Assembly: GCA_963921825.1 (NCBI GenBank)
Contig: OY997594.1
Coordinates: 68,433,675-68,497,674 of the forward strand
Length of the DNA: 64,000 bases
Direction of reading: 5' to 3'
Origin: Erodium maritimum
Lineage: Eukaryota; Streptophyta; Magnoliopsida; Geraniales; Geraniaceae
Positions 48,453-57,967 of this stretch are shown here, in pieces. Position 1 is the first letter of the stretch; the number at the start of each line of letters is the position of its first letter. The position numbers and the translations under genes are program-made. The notes beneath the pieces are model-generated. The model ran no database searches, was not told the DNA's origin, and was given only the letters and a program-made list of their open reading frames with translations.

Positions 48453-49689
48453 TTCGGCCAACTACCAAAAAAAAGGGAAAAAAATAGAAAAAGAAGAGAG
48501 AGGTTTAAAGAGAGAAGGAGAAAAAGAGAGAAGAAGGGAGAAATCTAGGGTTTTGGGGCACTATTCACGAGCTTCAACCCTTGGATCGTCTCAAAGTTCG
48601 AAGATTCAAGCTCACACCGTCTTCCTCTATGCTAATCACCAAACCGATCTTCGTTTTGTCAAGTTCTAAAGTTAGGGTTTGGTTAAAATGAGTAGTTTAT
48701 GGTGGTATTGAGTATGGGGGATCGTTGTACACGTTTTGCATACGTTTTGGGGTGAAGGGGACGTTTTCCGGTGACCGGGAGCTCGGGGGGAGCTCCGGCC
48801 ACCATAGGGGGGTGGCCGGCCGGCCATGGGGTGGCTGGCCAGAGCTAGGGCCGGCCACCACCATGGTGGACCGGGCCCACTTGAACCCTATCCACCCATG
48901 GCCAAGGTGGGCCGGGTGGGGCCTACGTGCTCGGGTGCTCGGGTTTAGTGTTTGGGTGGTTTAGAACGTTCCCCGGGTCATTAATCCACAATCGGATCGA
49001 AATTTGGATTTAAAGTGCGAAAGTTGTAATTGACAGGTTTAGAAACTTTAAACGCTAATTAAATGACTCGGAAGTCGGAATTCGATTCCGTCGAGTGCCT
49101 AGGAACCCTTGAATTATTCTAAGACCGTAGAAACGAAAACAGGAATTTTCGTAGCTCCGGAAGGGCGTTTTCAAAACCCGGGCAGATTCTCCATGTCGGG
49201 CGAATCGGGCTTTTCCGAGTCCTTTATCGACAATGTCGAGTAATTGGGGAGTTTGGGAGTGATCGACATTGTTGGGGTTACTTTTGGGCGTCAAGTTTAT
49301 TGAATTTCAGTTTATTCCTGGAAGTTTAAAAGTGCCTTAAAATTGTGTTCGTCTAGATCGTGCCACCGACCGAGGGAAAGGAAAGCTAGGCGAGTGATCG
49401 AGATCACGCCGGAGCTTGTTGGTTAGCTTTTGGAGAAAACACACGAGGTAGGGAAAAGTAGCCGGATCTCGGCCCTGACTAGCGAAAGTCAACAGTAGAA
49501 TTGCATGTGACACCGGGGTGTCGTGGGTTAAGTAGGTTTATCGAATATTAGAAAGGCATGATACGGGAACGTAGCGAACCTTAGAAATGCATGCGACACT
49601 TAGTAGTGTCGTAGGAGCAGTGAACTTATCGATATTAGAATTACTGGAGGCATATGACCATGCCCGGAGGTTGATTGTTTAGTTTATGT

Positions 49690-50127
49690 CTTGGGTGGCC
49701 ATGAGAGCCCGTGTTTTACTGTTGGAGTCTTGGGTGTCCATGAGAGTCCGTGTTTTACTGTTGGAGTCTTGGGTGGCCATGAGTGCCCGCGGGGTTGTTG
49801 AGCCCGTGAGTTACTGTTGGTGTGTCTTGGGAGGCCGTGAGTGCCCGTGGGGTTGTTGAGCCCGTGAGTTATTGTCGATGTGTCTTGGGTGGCCATGAGA
49901 GCCCGTGTTTTACTGTTGGAGTCTTGGGTGGCCATGAGTGCCCGTGGGGTTGTTGAGCCCGTGAGTTACTGTTGGTGTGTCTTGGGAGGCCGTGAGTGCC
50001 CGTGGGGTTGTTGAGCCCGTGAGTTATTGTCGGTGTGTCTTGGGTGGCCGTGAGTGCCCGTGGGGTTACTGAGTCCGTGTTTTACAGTTGGTGTCTTGGG
50101 TGGCCATGAGTGCCTGTGGAGTGTTAA
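49690..50127 (+). repeat. Composite 39/58-bp tandem array inside the 5' LTR
   Basis: Nine units, each starting cttgggtggccatgag or a close variant. Two lengths occur: a 39-bp form ending ttttactgttggagt and a 58-bp form that also holds ggggttgttgagcccgtgag. The order 39-39-58-58-39-58-58-56-partial suggests a higher-order unit was duplicated. Confidence 0.85.
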
Positions 50128-50184
50128 ACCTGGGTTGTTGTTGTTTGTTGAACTTTGCTTGTGATTGTGATTGTGGTTACCTGA

Positions 50185-50420
50185 GGTTGGAGACCCGACT
50201 TTGTGTCGGGGAAGTTGCGTGAGGTGTGGCTAGCCACCCGACTGTGATCGGGGGTAGGGGAGAGGTTGTGGGCTAGCCTCCCGACTGGGATCGGGAGAAG
50301 GTACGCGCGGGTGTGGCTGGTCACCCGACTAAGATCGGGGGTAGGGGAGAGGTTGTGGGCTAGCCTTCCGACTGAGATCGGGAGAAGTTGCGCGACAGGT
50401 CGACCGCCTGACCTGACTGG
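50185..50420 (+). repeat. Palindrome-rich tandem repeat inside the 5' LTR
   Basis: Repeats alternate cccgactgtgatcgggggta and gaggttgtgggctagcc about every 60 bases. Each unit holds a small dyad (cccgac/gatcggg) that could fold as a hairpin. Confidence 0.75.
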
Positions 50421-51031
50421 GATCGGTAAAGGGCGAGGCAGAGATGGGTTACTGAGCAGCTGGCGTGCGATCCTTTGTGATATTGTTTGGTGTGCGATCC
50501 TTTGTGCTCTTGGGTGTTGCGTGGTTGTCTGTCGTGTCTTTAGAGGAGGTCGTCAATCGTTGTGTCAGGTCTACATTACATGGCCCAGCGTTGAGTCGGT
50601 TGAGGAAAGTAACAGTGTGTGTGTGTGTCGGTCGGGTTACTTGAGTTGGGGATAGTTATCCCCGGTGGTTGGGTTGTTGTTGGTGTTACCGGCATTGTCT
50701 GCTAAGTATGCCGTAGTCAGTCTGTTATCCGTGGTGGTGAGCGAACGCTCACCCCTAGCTGCTTTTCCTGCAGGTACCGGTCGCAGGTTGGACTAGGTGA
50801 GCTTCCAAAGCTTGAAGAGCTAGGAGCGGGATTCTGGGTTTACTTTTGAGTCTAGCGATGCATACCTTGATTTTTGTCCATTTGTTGGGACGTACCTTTA
50901 AGTTGTAAATGATTATTTTTGATGAACAAATGGTGATTTTAAAATGATTTATGTAAAAGGTTTCAAAATGTTTTATTGTTTTAAACGTTCGCGTCCTGAG
51001 TTCGGTTTACTGAAATTGGGGCGTGACAGCT

Positions 51032-51043
51032 TGGTATCAGAGC
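51032..51043 (+). promoter_or_regulatory. Primer-binding site, initiator Met-tRNA type
   Basis: TGGTATCAGAGC, three bases after the LTR end, is complementary to the 3' end of plant initiator methionine tRNA. This is the usual primer for gypsy and copia reverse transcription. Confidence 0.93.
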
Positions 51044-51999
51044 TCGAGGTTTCACACCTCGGACTGTACGTCAATTAGGTGGGGAGAGTCGAGTCAGTAA
51101 AGTCCCGTCGTGCTTTGGGGACGCAGGTCGGAACCGTGTTTAGACCCGTTGTGTTTGAGTCCTGTTTGTGTTTGTGTGTATGTGCAGTACGGGGTTACTG
51201 GCATACTGTTTGTGTGTTGCTGCGTGAAACATTTTTTAAACTGTCGCGACTCGAATCAGGGGCGCCCCTGTAGTCGAGCGTGACGGTGTTGATATCAAGT
51301 GGGTACGATGTAGTTCGGGGACGCCTGGACCGGGTTGTAACTACCTGATGTCAAGAAAAGAGGTTTTTAATGAAGGGGAGAAAGTTTTTAAATTGGTTGG
51401 CCCTGTGGGCGTGTGTGACTTTGGTTGGACCTGTGGGCGTGTGTGACTTTTGTTGTCCCGGTGGGCGTGTGTTGTTGTTGTTTGGCCATGTCGGCTTGTG
51501 TGTTGGTTGAGGTTGAATGACTTGATTTGTCTGTGAGTCGTGGCGCGTGTGTTTGCTGATTTGGTAGTCAAGCGTGTGTGTCGTTTAAGGCTAATTTTAG
51601 GGTTAAAATGGGTTAAGATTCGAGTTTGAAACGAGTTTGGAAAACAGGTCTGCGCGAGCGTCACGGATCCTGTCACGGATCCGTGATGGACCAGAGCGAT
51701 TTGGAAAATTTTAGGTCTTCGTCACGGCTCCGTGACCCCAACCGTGACGGGGTCTGCCACGGATCCGTGACCCCCGTCTTTTACACCGTCTTGATTACAC
51801 AGTTTTCGTGTTGTCTTTGCGTGGTTTGGTGTACGTTGTGCGGTTTAATTGAGGTTTCGCATACGTATTATTATAATGAAAGTACAAATAGCGTGAGCGG
51901 TGTGACGTTTAGTAACAAGTACATTAGGGTAGACGTAGACCGTGTGAACGCTAGTGTATTTGAGCATGTTGTCATTATATAAGTTCGCGAACTGAACGT

Positions 52000-53716
52000 T
52001 TGCGTGTATCCGTGCAGAGGATACTGACACATGGCTCGCAGCAGACGAGGACGATCAGCGGTAACACAGGGACGGGGCCCGCGCGAGGCAGGCAAGGACG
52101 GTCAGCAGGGACACCAGGACGGGTGCCAACCGTTGAGCCCGCTGAGTACGCAGAGGCCCAGGGTACTCCTGTCGGAGAAGACAGGAGGAGCGACGCGGGA
52201 CCGTCTACGGGCACGCCCAGCGTCCCGTCGGTCCCAGACCCTCCTGTTACGACTGCCCTGGACGAGTTGACCAGGACAGTCCAGAGTTTGGTGGCGATCA
52301 TCGCCAGTCGAGAGTCGGCATTGCCATCTCCGGAGGAAGCAGCGGTCCCAGTGAGGCCCGTTCAGGCAGAGGACCATACGACCCGAACCCTGCTGGACTT
52401 CCTGAAGCTAGGCATACCCACATTTGTCGGGGAGCGGAACCCTGACCTAGCCGAGAGGTGGCTAGAGCAGGTCACGCGGGACCTGGACACATCAGGTATC
52501 GAGGATGGCCGCCGCTGAGTGTCCTTTGCAGCTCATCAGCTGAGGGACATCGCCTACCACTGGTGGGGGCGTGTGAGGGACAGTGTCGGGCATGACTACG
52601 GCATCTTCCAGACGGTCTTTCTGGCACAATATTTCCCCGAGTCAGCTCGGTTGGACCGACATCGGCAGTTTCTGGACCTGCAGCAAGAGGGGATGTCAGT
52701 AGTAGAATACGAGGCCAGATTCACGGCCCTGACCAGATTCGCGCCAGAGATGGTGGCGACAGAGCAGAACCGTTGCCTGCGGTTCGAGGGGGGACCATAC
52801 GACCCGAACCCTGCTGGACTTCCTGAAGCTAGGCATACCCACATTTGTCGGGGAGCGGAACCCCGACCTAGCCGAGAGGTGGCTAGAGCAGGTCACGCGG
52901 GACCTGGACACATCAGGTATCGAGGATGGCCGCCGCTGAGTGTCCTTTGCAGCTCATCAGCTGAGGGACATCGCCTACCACTGGTGGGGGCGTGTGAGGG
53001 ACAGTGTCGGGCACGACTACGGCATCTTCCAGACGGTCTTTCTGGCACAATATTTCCCTGAGTCAGCTCGGTTGGACCGACATCGGCAGTTTCTAGACCT
53101 GCAGCAGGAGGGGATGTCAGTGGTAGAATACGAGGCCAGATTCACGGCCCTGACCAGATTCGCGCCAGAGATGGTGGCGACAGAGCAGAACCGTTGCCTA
53201 CGGTTCGAGGGGGGACTGAGGCCGGTGATTCGGGACAAGGTTCTCGCCTTGAGGTTGCGGAAGTACTCAGAGCTCGTGGACACTGCGGCGACGGTGGAAC
53301 AGGGTATCCGGGATGCGGCCAGGACCCGTGAGGTTCGACAGCGGCCGACCAGCTTTACAGGGCCATCCGAGTCACGAGACCAGAGGAGACAGAGGACCAC
53401 GGGGTTCTTCCGACCACAGGCTCATCAGGGTGGAGCGAGACAGCTGGGGTCGGTGGCGTCCGTGGGGCCAGTCGAGTCAGAGAGGGTGCCAACATGCTCT
53501 ACCTGCGGGCAGCGAGGCCACTTTCATCGAGAGTGTCCGATGGGAGAAGGGCCCGCGACGCTACCAGCGACCAGCCGGACGGGACAGGGCACGGAGTCGA
53601 GAGCCGACGAGACCGGTTGTTCCCGGTGCGGCCGGGTTGGACACACTATTGCATGGTGCCGTGAGCCGTTGAGGACAACGTCAGCGCAGCGACCGCAGCA
53701 GTCGCGTACAGTATAG
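52000..53716 (+). pseudogene. gag: gypsy gag with duplication and stop codon
   Basis: Capsid and nucleocapsid gene of the retrotransposon. The capsid part reads LDFLKLGIPTFVGERNPDLA and HQLRDIAYHWWGRVRDSV. Two CCHC knuckles of the form C-x2-C-x4-H-x4-C lie at 53495-53536 and 53618-53659. The frame is broken by a TGA at 52516-52518, repeated at 52937-52939, and by a 421-bp tandem duplication that shifts the frame. The true start is uncertain: the ATG at 52031 (MARSRRGRSA) is in another frame than the main gag body, so an earlier shift is likely. Not functional as it stands. Confidence 0.85.
52371..53212 (+). repeat. 421-bp direct tandem duplication inside gag
   Basis: 52371-52791 is repeated at 52792-53212 with only a few substitutions; both begin ggaccatacgacccgaac. 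421 is not a multiple of three, so the second copy is out of frame with the first. Both hold the same TGA. Confidence 0.93.
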
Positions 53717-53717
53717 T

Positions 53718-54349
53718 CACCCAAGGGTCGACCTCGTCAGAGTCAGCAGTCGAGGTTTTCGCAGCCGTCAACGAGTGCGCCGATTCAGAGACAGCAGCAG
53801 AGATATGGGTATACGGCAGTCAGTGCGCCGGGTCAGAGGCGGCAGACGTCACAGGGACGAGTGTACGCATTTACCGACTCCCGGGCCCCAAGATCTACTA
53901 CATACCGCGAGACCATTCAGGGTACGTGTTTATTATATTATTTATGGGCGTTATTCTTATTTGATACCGGGGCTTTGCACTCGTTTATTTCGTTGAGTTG
54001 TGCGGAGAGGTTGGGGTTGAGCTTAGAGCCGTTGAGTCCACCCCTGTGCCTGGACATCCCAGTTGGGGGTGGAGCATCATTGACTAGGGTCTGTCGTGCC
54101 TGCGAAATTAGAGTCGCAGACTATCCTTGCCCTGGTGATCTTCTCGTACTGGGAATGACGACTTTTGATGTGATCTTGGGAATGGATTGGCTGGCGAAGT
54201 ACCGAGCCAATATCGATTTCTACAGGCGACGAGTGACAGTGTCAGTAGGCAGTACGAAGGTGACGTGTGTTTTGGGTAGTAAGAGCGGGGTCCTCTTGTC
54301 GACGTTGTCCGCAGAGGAGGAAGTATCGGTTGTGCAGAGCCGAGAGTAA
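53718..54349 (+). pseudogene. gypsy protease region of pol
   Basis: Retropepsin-type aspartic protease: the catalytic triplet is in LFDTGALHSFI (GAT at 53963), followed by FDVILGMDWLAKYRANID, the usual flap-to-C-terminal block of gypsy proteases. The frame runs from after the gag stop through a Gln/Arg-rich linker to TAA at 54349. It lies in a different frame from gag. Confidence 0.85.
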
Positions 54350-54521
54350 CCGCGAGTGGTATGCAAGTTCCCCGAGGTCTTTCCTGAGGAGTTGAGCGGG
54401 TTTCCACCGAAGCGTGAGGTGGAGTTCGGGATTGACCTGGTGTCGGGAACGACAGCGATATCGATGGCGCCTGAGAGGTTTGCGCCGGCAAAGTTGATTG
54501 AGCTGAAGCATCAGGCTGCTC
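54350..54521 (+). pseudogene. N-terminal stub of gypsy reverse transcriptase
   Basis: About 55 residues: FPEVFPEELSGFPPKREVEF, then SMAPERFAPAKLIELKHQ, the conserved lead-in to gypsy reverse transcriptase. It stops at the deletion joint where LTR sequence begins. No catalytic motif is present. Confidence 0.88.
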
Positions 54522-54650
54522 AAGTTGTAAATGATTATTTTTTATGAACAAATGGTTATTTTAAAGTGATTTATGTAAAAGGTTTCAAAATGTTTTATTG
54601 TTTGAAACGTTCGCGTCCTGAGTTCGGTTTACTGAAATTGGGGCGTGACA
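54522..54650 (+). repeat. 3' LTR remnant (last 129 bp)
   Basis: Matches 50900-51028 over 129 bases with four substitutions that I can count and no indel. Ends GGGGCGTGACA before the gacta duplication. Confidence 0.92.
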
Positions 54651-54655
54651 GACTA

Positions 54656-55290
54656 TCTTCCCCACCAGTGACAAACGATATTGTCCATCGGAGATGGCCT
54701 AAATCGCCTCCTTCGGGACCATGACCACAACATATTCATCAAAGTCATTGTCCAACAAGACCCATCCTAATCGGTCCGAAATGGACTTAAGTGTTCCTTT
54801 TGATGGGGGGGGGGGGGGGGGGGAGGAAGGTGAAAGCGACTGTCCTGTCCTTATGGTCGTTGTCGGTAGCATCATCGAGGGGGGCATGCAACAGGTTGTT
54901 TTTCCTGGATTTAGGCCTAGCCGCGATGGCTAGGGGAGTGGGTTGCATATCTTGGTATCGTTTGCGAAGGATTTTGGAGAGGGCTTTACCGTGAGTAGAG
55001 GAGTAGATGGGAGCCTACTTGTGGCGGTGAGGGCTTGTGGGATGGGCCCCCGACATGCATGGATGATGGAGGCTCGATGTCGAGAGGGCCACCACGTCGC
55101 GACAGAGAATTGCTTAGGGTGGTCTCGCCATGCCACATAAGCCCATATCCTGCCATCTGGTGTGACGAGACGGAGTCCTTGGTGTTGTCGGACTTATGGT
55201 TTGAGGAGGAAGAGGAAGAGGATCCAGTGGAAACCATGAGAACGGTGGTGAAGAAGTTCGAAAATGACAACTGAAAGAGAGATATGAGAG
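54656..55290 (-). pseudogene. DUF4283 ORF (copy 3), 5' part
   Basis: Reading down the minus strand: a Ser-rich N-terminus (MSFSNFFTTVLMV), a frameshifted middle, a poly(G)/poly(Pro) tract (54805-54823), then LGWVLLDNDFDEYVVVMVP and DGQYRLSLVGK, which leads straight into the DUF4283 core at 48239 once the element and one gacta are taken away. The frame across the insertion site is kept. Other frame breaks upstream mean the gene was decayed or has decayed since. Confidence 0.62.
54805..54823. repeat. 19-base poly(G) tract
   Basis: On the minus strand it is a C run coding for proline in the DUF4283 ORF, as in copies 1 and 2. Confidence 0.9.
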
Positions 55291-55384
55291 GGAATAAACG
55301 TATGAGTCTCTAAGACTTTTTTTTCTTTATGATATAAATATTTTACGATTAAGTCTATGTTTATTGTATTATATTTATGCATGT

Positions 55385-56000
55385 TTTTTTAGAGGAATAC
55401 AAAGCTATATATTAAAAGTCATATTAGAAAATAACACCAAGAAAAGCAAGCCCTATCATCATAGGACGAAGGAAACAAACATTAAAATAAAAGCTCATTG
55501 GCCAAAATGCTTCACTAGGTTGTCTAGAAGGTGATACTGCGATAACGTCCGAAGAAACCGATACAACGAATCTAAACGGAAGCTAGAACAGAGCGGGCCC
55601 CTTTCCGAAAGATTGAGATCGAGACTCTGGATACGCTCCAGGAGAATATTACATTGGCGGTCGAGACCACCAAAACATACGCTGAAGCCAGAGAGTGTCG
55701 GTCTGGACAGTCCTGTAACTAGGTATTGGGATGACTCAATTGAACTGTACATCCTCTTGAGAAACCAGCTTACGTCATCCCCTCTATGATGATAATAAGA
55801 GCCTTTAAAAACGTAAAGTTTCTGGTTCCCGATCAGGAAGGAGAATGTCGCGCCGGTACTTAGTGGAATCGATGCCACCCTACGTCTCATGAGGTGGTAT
55901 TATTGACAGACCCCCACTGGACCTCGAAGTCCTCATTGATTAAAGCGAGGGTGCATTATGCCCCTTACCGGTTGAATTGTCCGTTTATTGGACCCCGTCG
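55385..56000 (-). mobile_element. Minus-strand retroposed ORF fragment
   Basis: An open frame at 55890-55495 starts MRRRVASIPLSTGATFSFLI and has no domain I can name. Downstream on the minus strand it runs through a T-rich 3' region to a reversed A tail at 55385-55391, like the other retroposon tails here. It may be a fragment of a LINE or of a retroposed transcript. Confidence 0.35.
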
Positions 56001-57590
56001 GTCCCTATGAGTCAGTGCTCAAAATTCGCATCGGATCAAAAATCATTCGAGCACTTACAGTAAACAAGTACAATCTGTCGTCGATTGAGAAAAAGGTCTC
56101 TACGGTACATGTTCACTCTACAGTCAAGCGAACAACAGTTGTAGATCGATGCACCAGCTGACAACTCCCGCTTCCTCCACTCTGTCCCCTACCACTACTA
56201 TCGACGTTGTCTTGCCCGCCCGAGATCCCCCCGGCGTAGCCGCGACTAACAACGTCCCAATGCTCTGCACAGTCCGTCACCATCGGTGACCGACCACACG
56301 AATACCTACTCATTCCAACACATGTCGAGCCTAGAGATTCCTCGACAAACCTCGCAGGAGGAAACTCGCGTCGTCCCCCACCCCTGTCATGTCCCACTAT
56401 CATCGGCCTCGTAACCCACGGTCTGGACGTTCGTAACACCGCCACAGGACCAAACTGGTCATCCTAGACTAACCCACTGGCCCTCTCCCCTTAGTGTCAC
56501 ACCCATCACCACTAGGGATCAAGCTCCCTTGTCCCCCGATTCTAAAATCATCGGGAAAACCTATAAATATCCTAAAATGCACCATTCCTGTACAACCCAT
56601 ATTATGAAGAGATTACTTGGAGTAAACATGGTGAACACTTACCACACGTAACGTGGGTGATCCCCCACCCAAAGCCATGCGACGGTGGAGATATCAGTCG
56701 AGCCGCCCTCCAACCTTTCTCTCTTGCTAGGGTTTTGCAGATGTTACTTAGTTCAACTTTTATATTCATGCATGTAAGTCAAAAAAGACAGATATGGATA
56801 TTTTGAATATTTGTCGTAAATTATAACCTTACCATTGTCAATGTGAATACGTTTTTTTTGAAATAACTATGTAAATGTACTTTCTTTATTTCGAAAAAGT
56901 GTAAATACTTAAATAAATGTATGAAATTATGATCTAATAATTATTTTGTGAAGTCTGTCATTTTTGTTTATCATATTGTGAATTGTAAGGACTTGTTTGT
57001 TTCGTGGCAATTGTCTTCCCATGGAAAGCTACGTCTTGATATATATACTGCATGTTAGGATTGGTTGTTGGCTTATTTGGGGCTATATTGGACCCACAGA
57101 TTCATACCTTTGCCTGCATGTATTGTAATTATATAGACTATATTTTTCCTTTTATTATTGTGTCTGTTTATATATGTACAGTAACTAATAATTAAGACTA
57201 AATGATGAAACATAGGTTACAGATACTAATGAAAATTGCGGCTACATCATCTTAATTATTTTCGTAATCAAAAGATTGTCGACTGTCAAGTGCGGGGATC
57301 TAGGGAGAGCGTCACGATAGTAATGTGTCACGACAGGAGTCAATGGTTTCGGCTTTCTTTTTCGACAACCTTTAATAGACTAACAACGTTCATGAAAGGG
57401 TGTGGTGGTGGGACAGCCATGCCTTCGACTATTAGTGGTGCAGACGGCGAATGAGCGGTGGATAGAAGCGCGACAATGACAGATGGAGATGACGGCATAA
57501 CTAAACTAGAGACTTAGGATTTCTCGGGAGAGATACATGACTAGTGTGAGAGAATATTATAGATACGACAGCACATTACAACGTGGCGTG
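56000..57590. other. Intergenic, no gene seen
   Basis: 56110-56450 is GC-richer with an open minus-strand frame lacking any domain; it may be repeat debris. 56750-57590 is AT-rich. No RNA gene or element end recognised. Confidence 0.45.
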
Positions 57591-57876
57591 AAATTTTTTT
57601 TTTAATATTTCAGCTTAAGACACATTAATAAAACCTCACCCATCTAGATTCACACTTATTTATTTCCCGGAATATGATGCAATGTAATTAATTGACAAGC
57701 ACAAGTGGAATAAAATTTATAGAAAGTCCACGCATAAAAAGAAATAATCATGAAATTAACTACATGTAAGGATACATATCCACTAAAATTGGACACTAGC
57801 CCTATTGTCTAGATCTATAAACCCAAATAGAAGTGGCTAAATTGGTTAATTAATTAATTCACTAACCTCATTCACT

Positions 57877-57886
57877 CTATTTATAG
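57877..57886 (+). promoter_or_regulatory. Probable TATA box of the SABATH methyltransferase gene
   Basis: ctatttatag lies 91 bases before the ATG, which would give a leader of about 60 bases. The leader is A/C-rich (cacaaacacaaaacc), a common plant initiation context. Confidence 0.62.
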
Positions 57887-57967
57887 ACCAACTCTTGTCA
57901 CAACCTTCTCATCCCAAAACCAACAACCACATAGGTTCTCTGATCTCTACAACACAAACACAAAACC

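Larger units (their letters stand above)
48245..51028 (+). repeat. 5' LTR of the gypsy element
   Basis: 2784 bp from TGTAATAACC to GTGACA. It is unusually rich in internal repeats: an 18-base poly(G) (48435-48452), a 39/58-bp repeat array (49690-50127) and a cccgac/gatcggg array (50185-50420). Promoter elements are not clear. The 3' LTR keeps only the last 129 bases. Confidence 0.88.
48240..54655 (+). mobile_element. Ty3/gypsy LTR retrotransposon, internally deleted, with 5-bp target duplication
   Basis: The element proper is 48245-54650 (6406 bp), starting TGTAATAACC and ending GGGGCGTGACA. It is flanked by gacta at 48240-48244 and 54651-54655. Order: complete 5' LTR, primer site, gag with two CCHC knuckles, aspartic protease, the first residues of reverse transcriptase, then directly the last 129 bp of the 3' LTR. 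Reverse transcriptase core, RNase H, integrase and polypurine tract are missing. The order and the VFPEELSGFPPKREVEFGI motif place it in the gypsy superfamily. It could move only with help from another copy. Confidence 0.92.
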
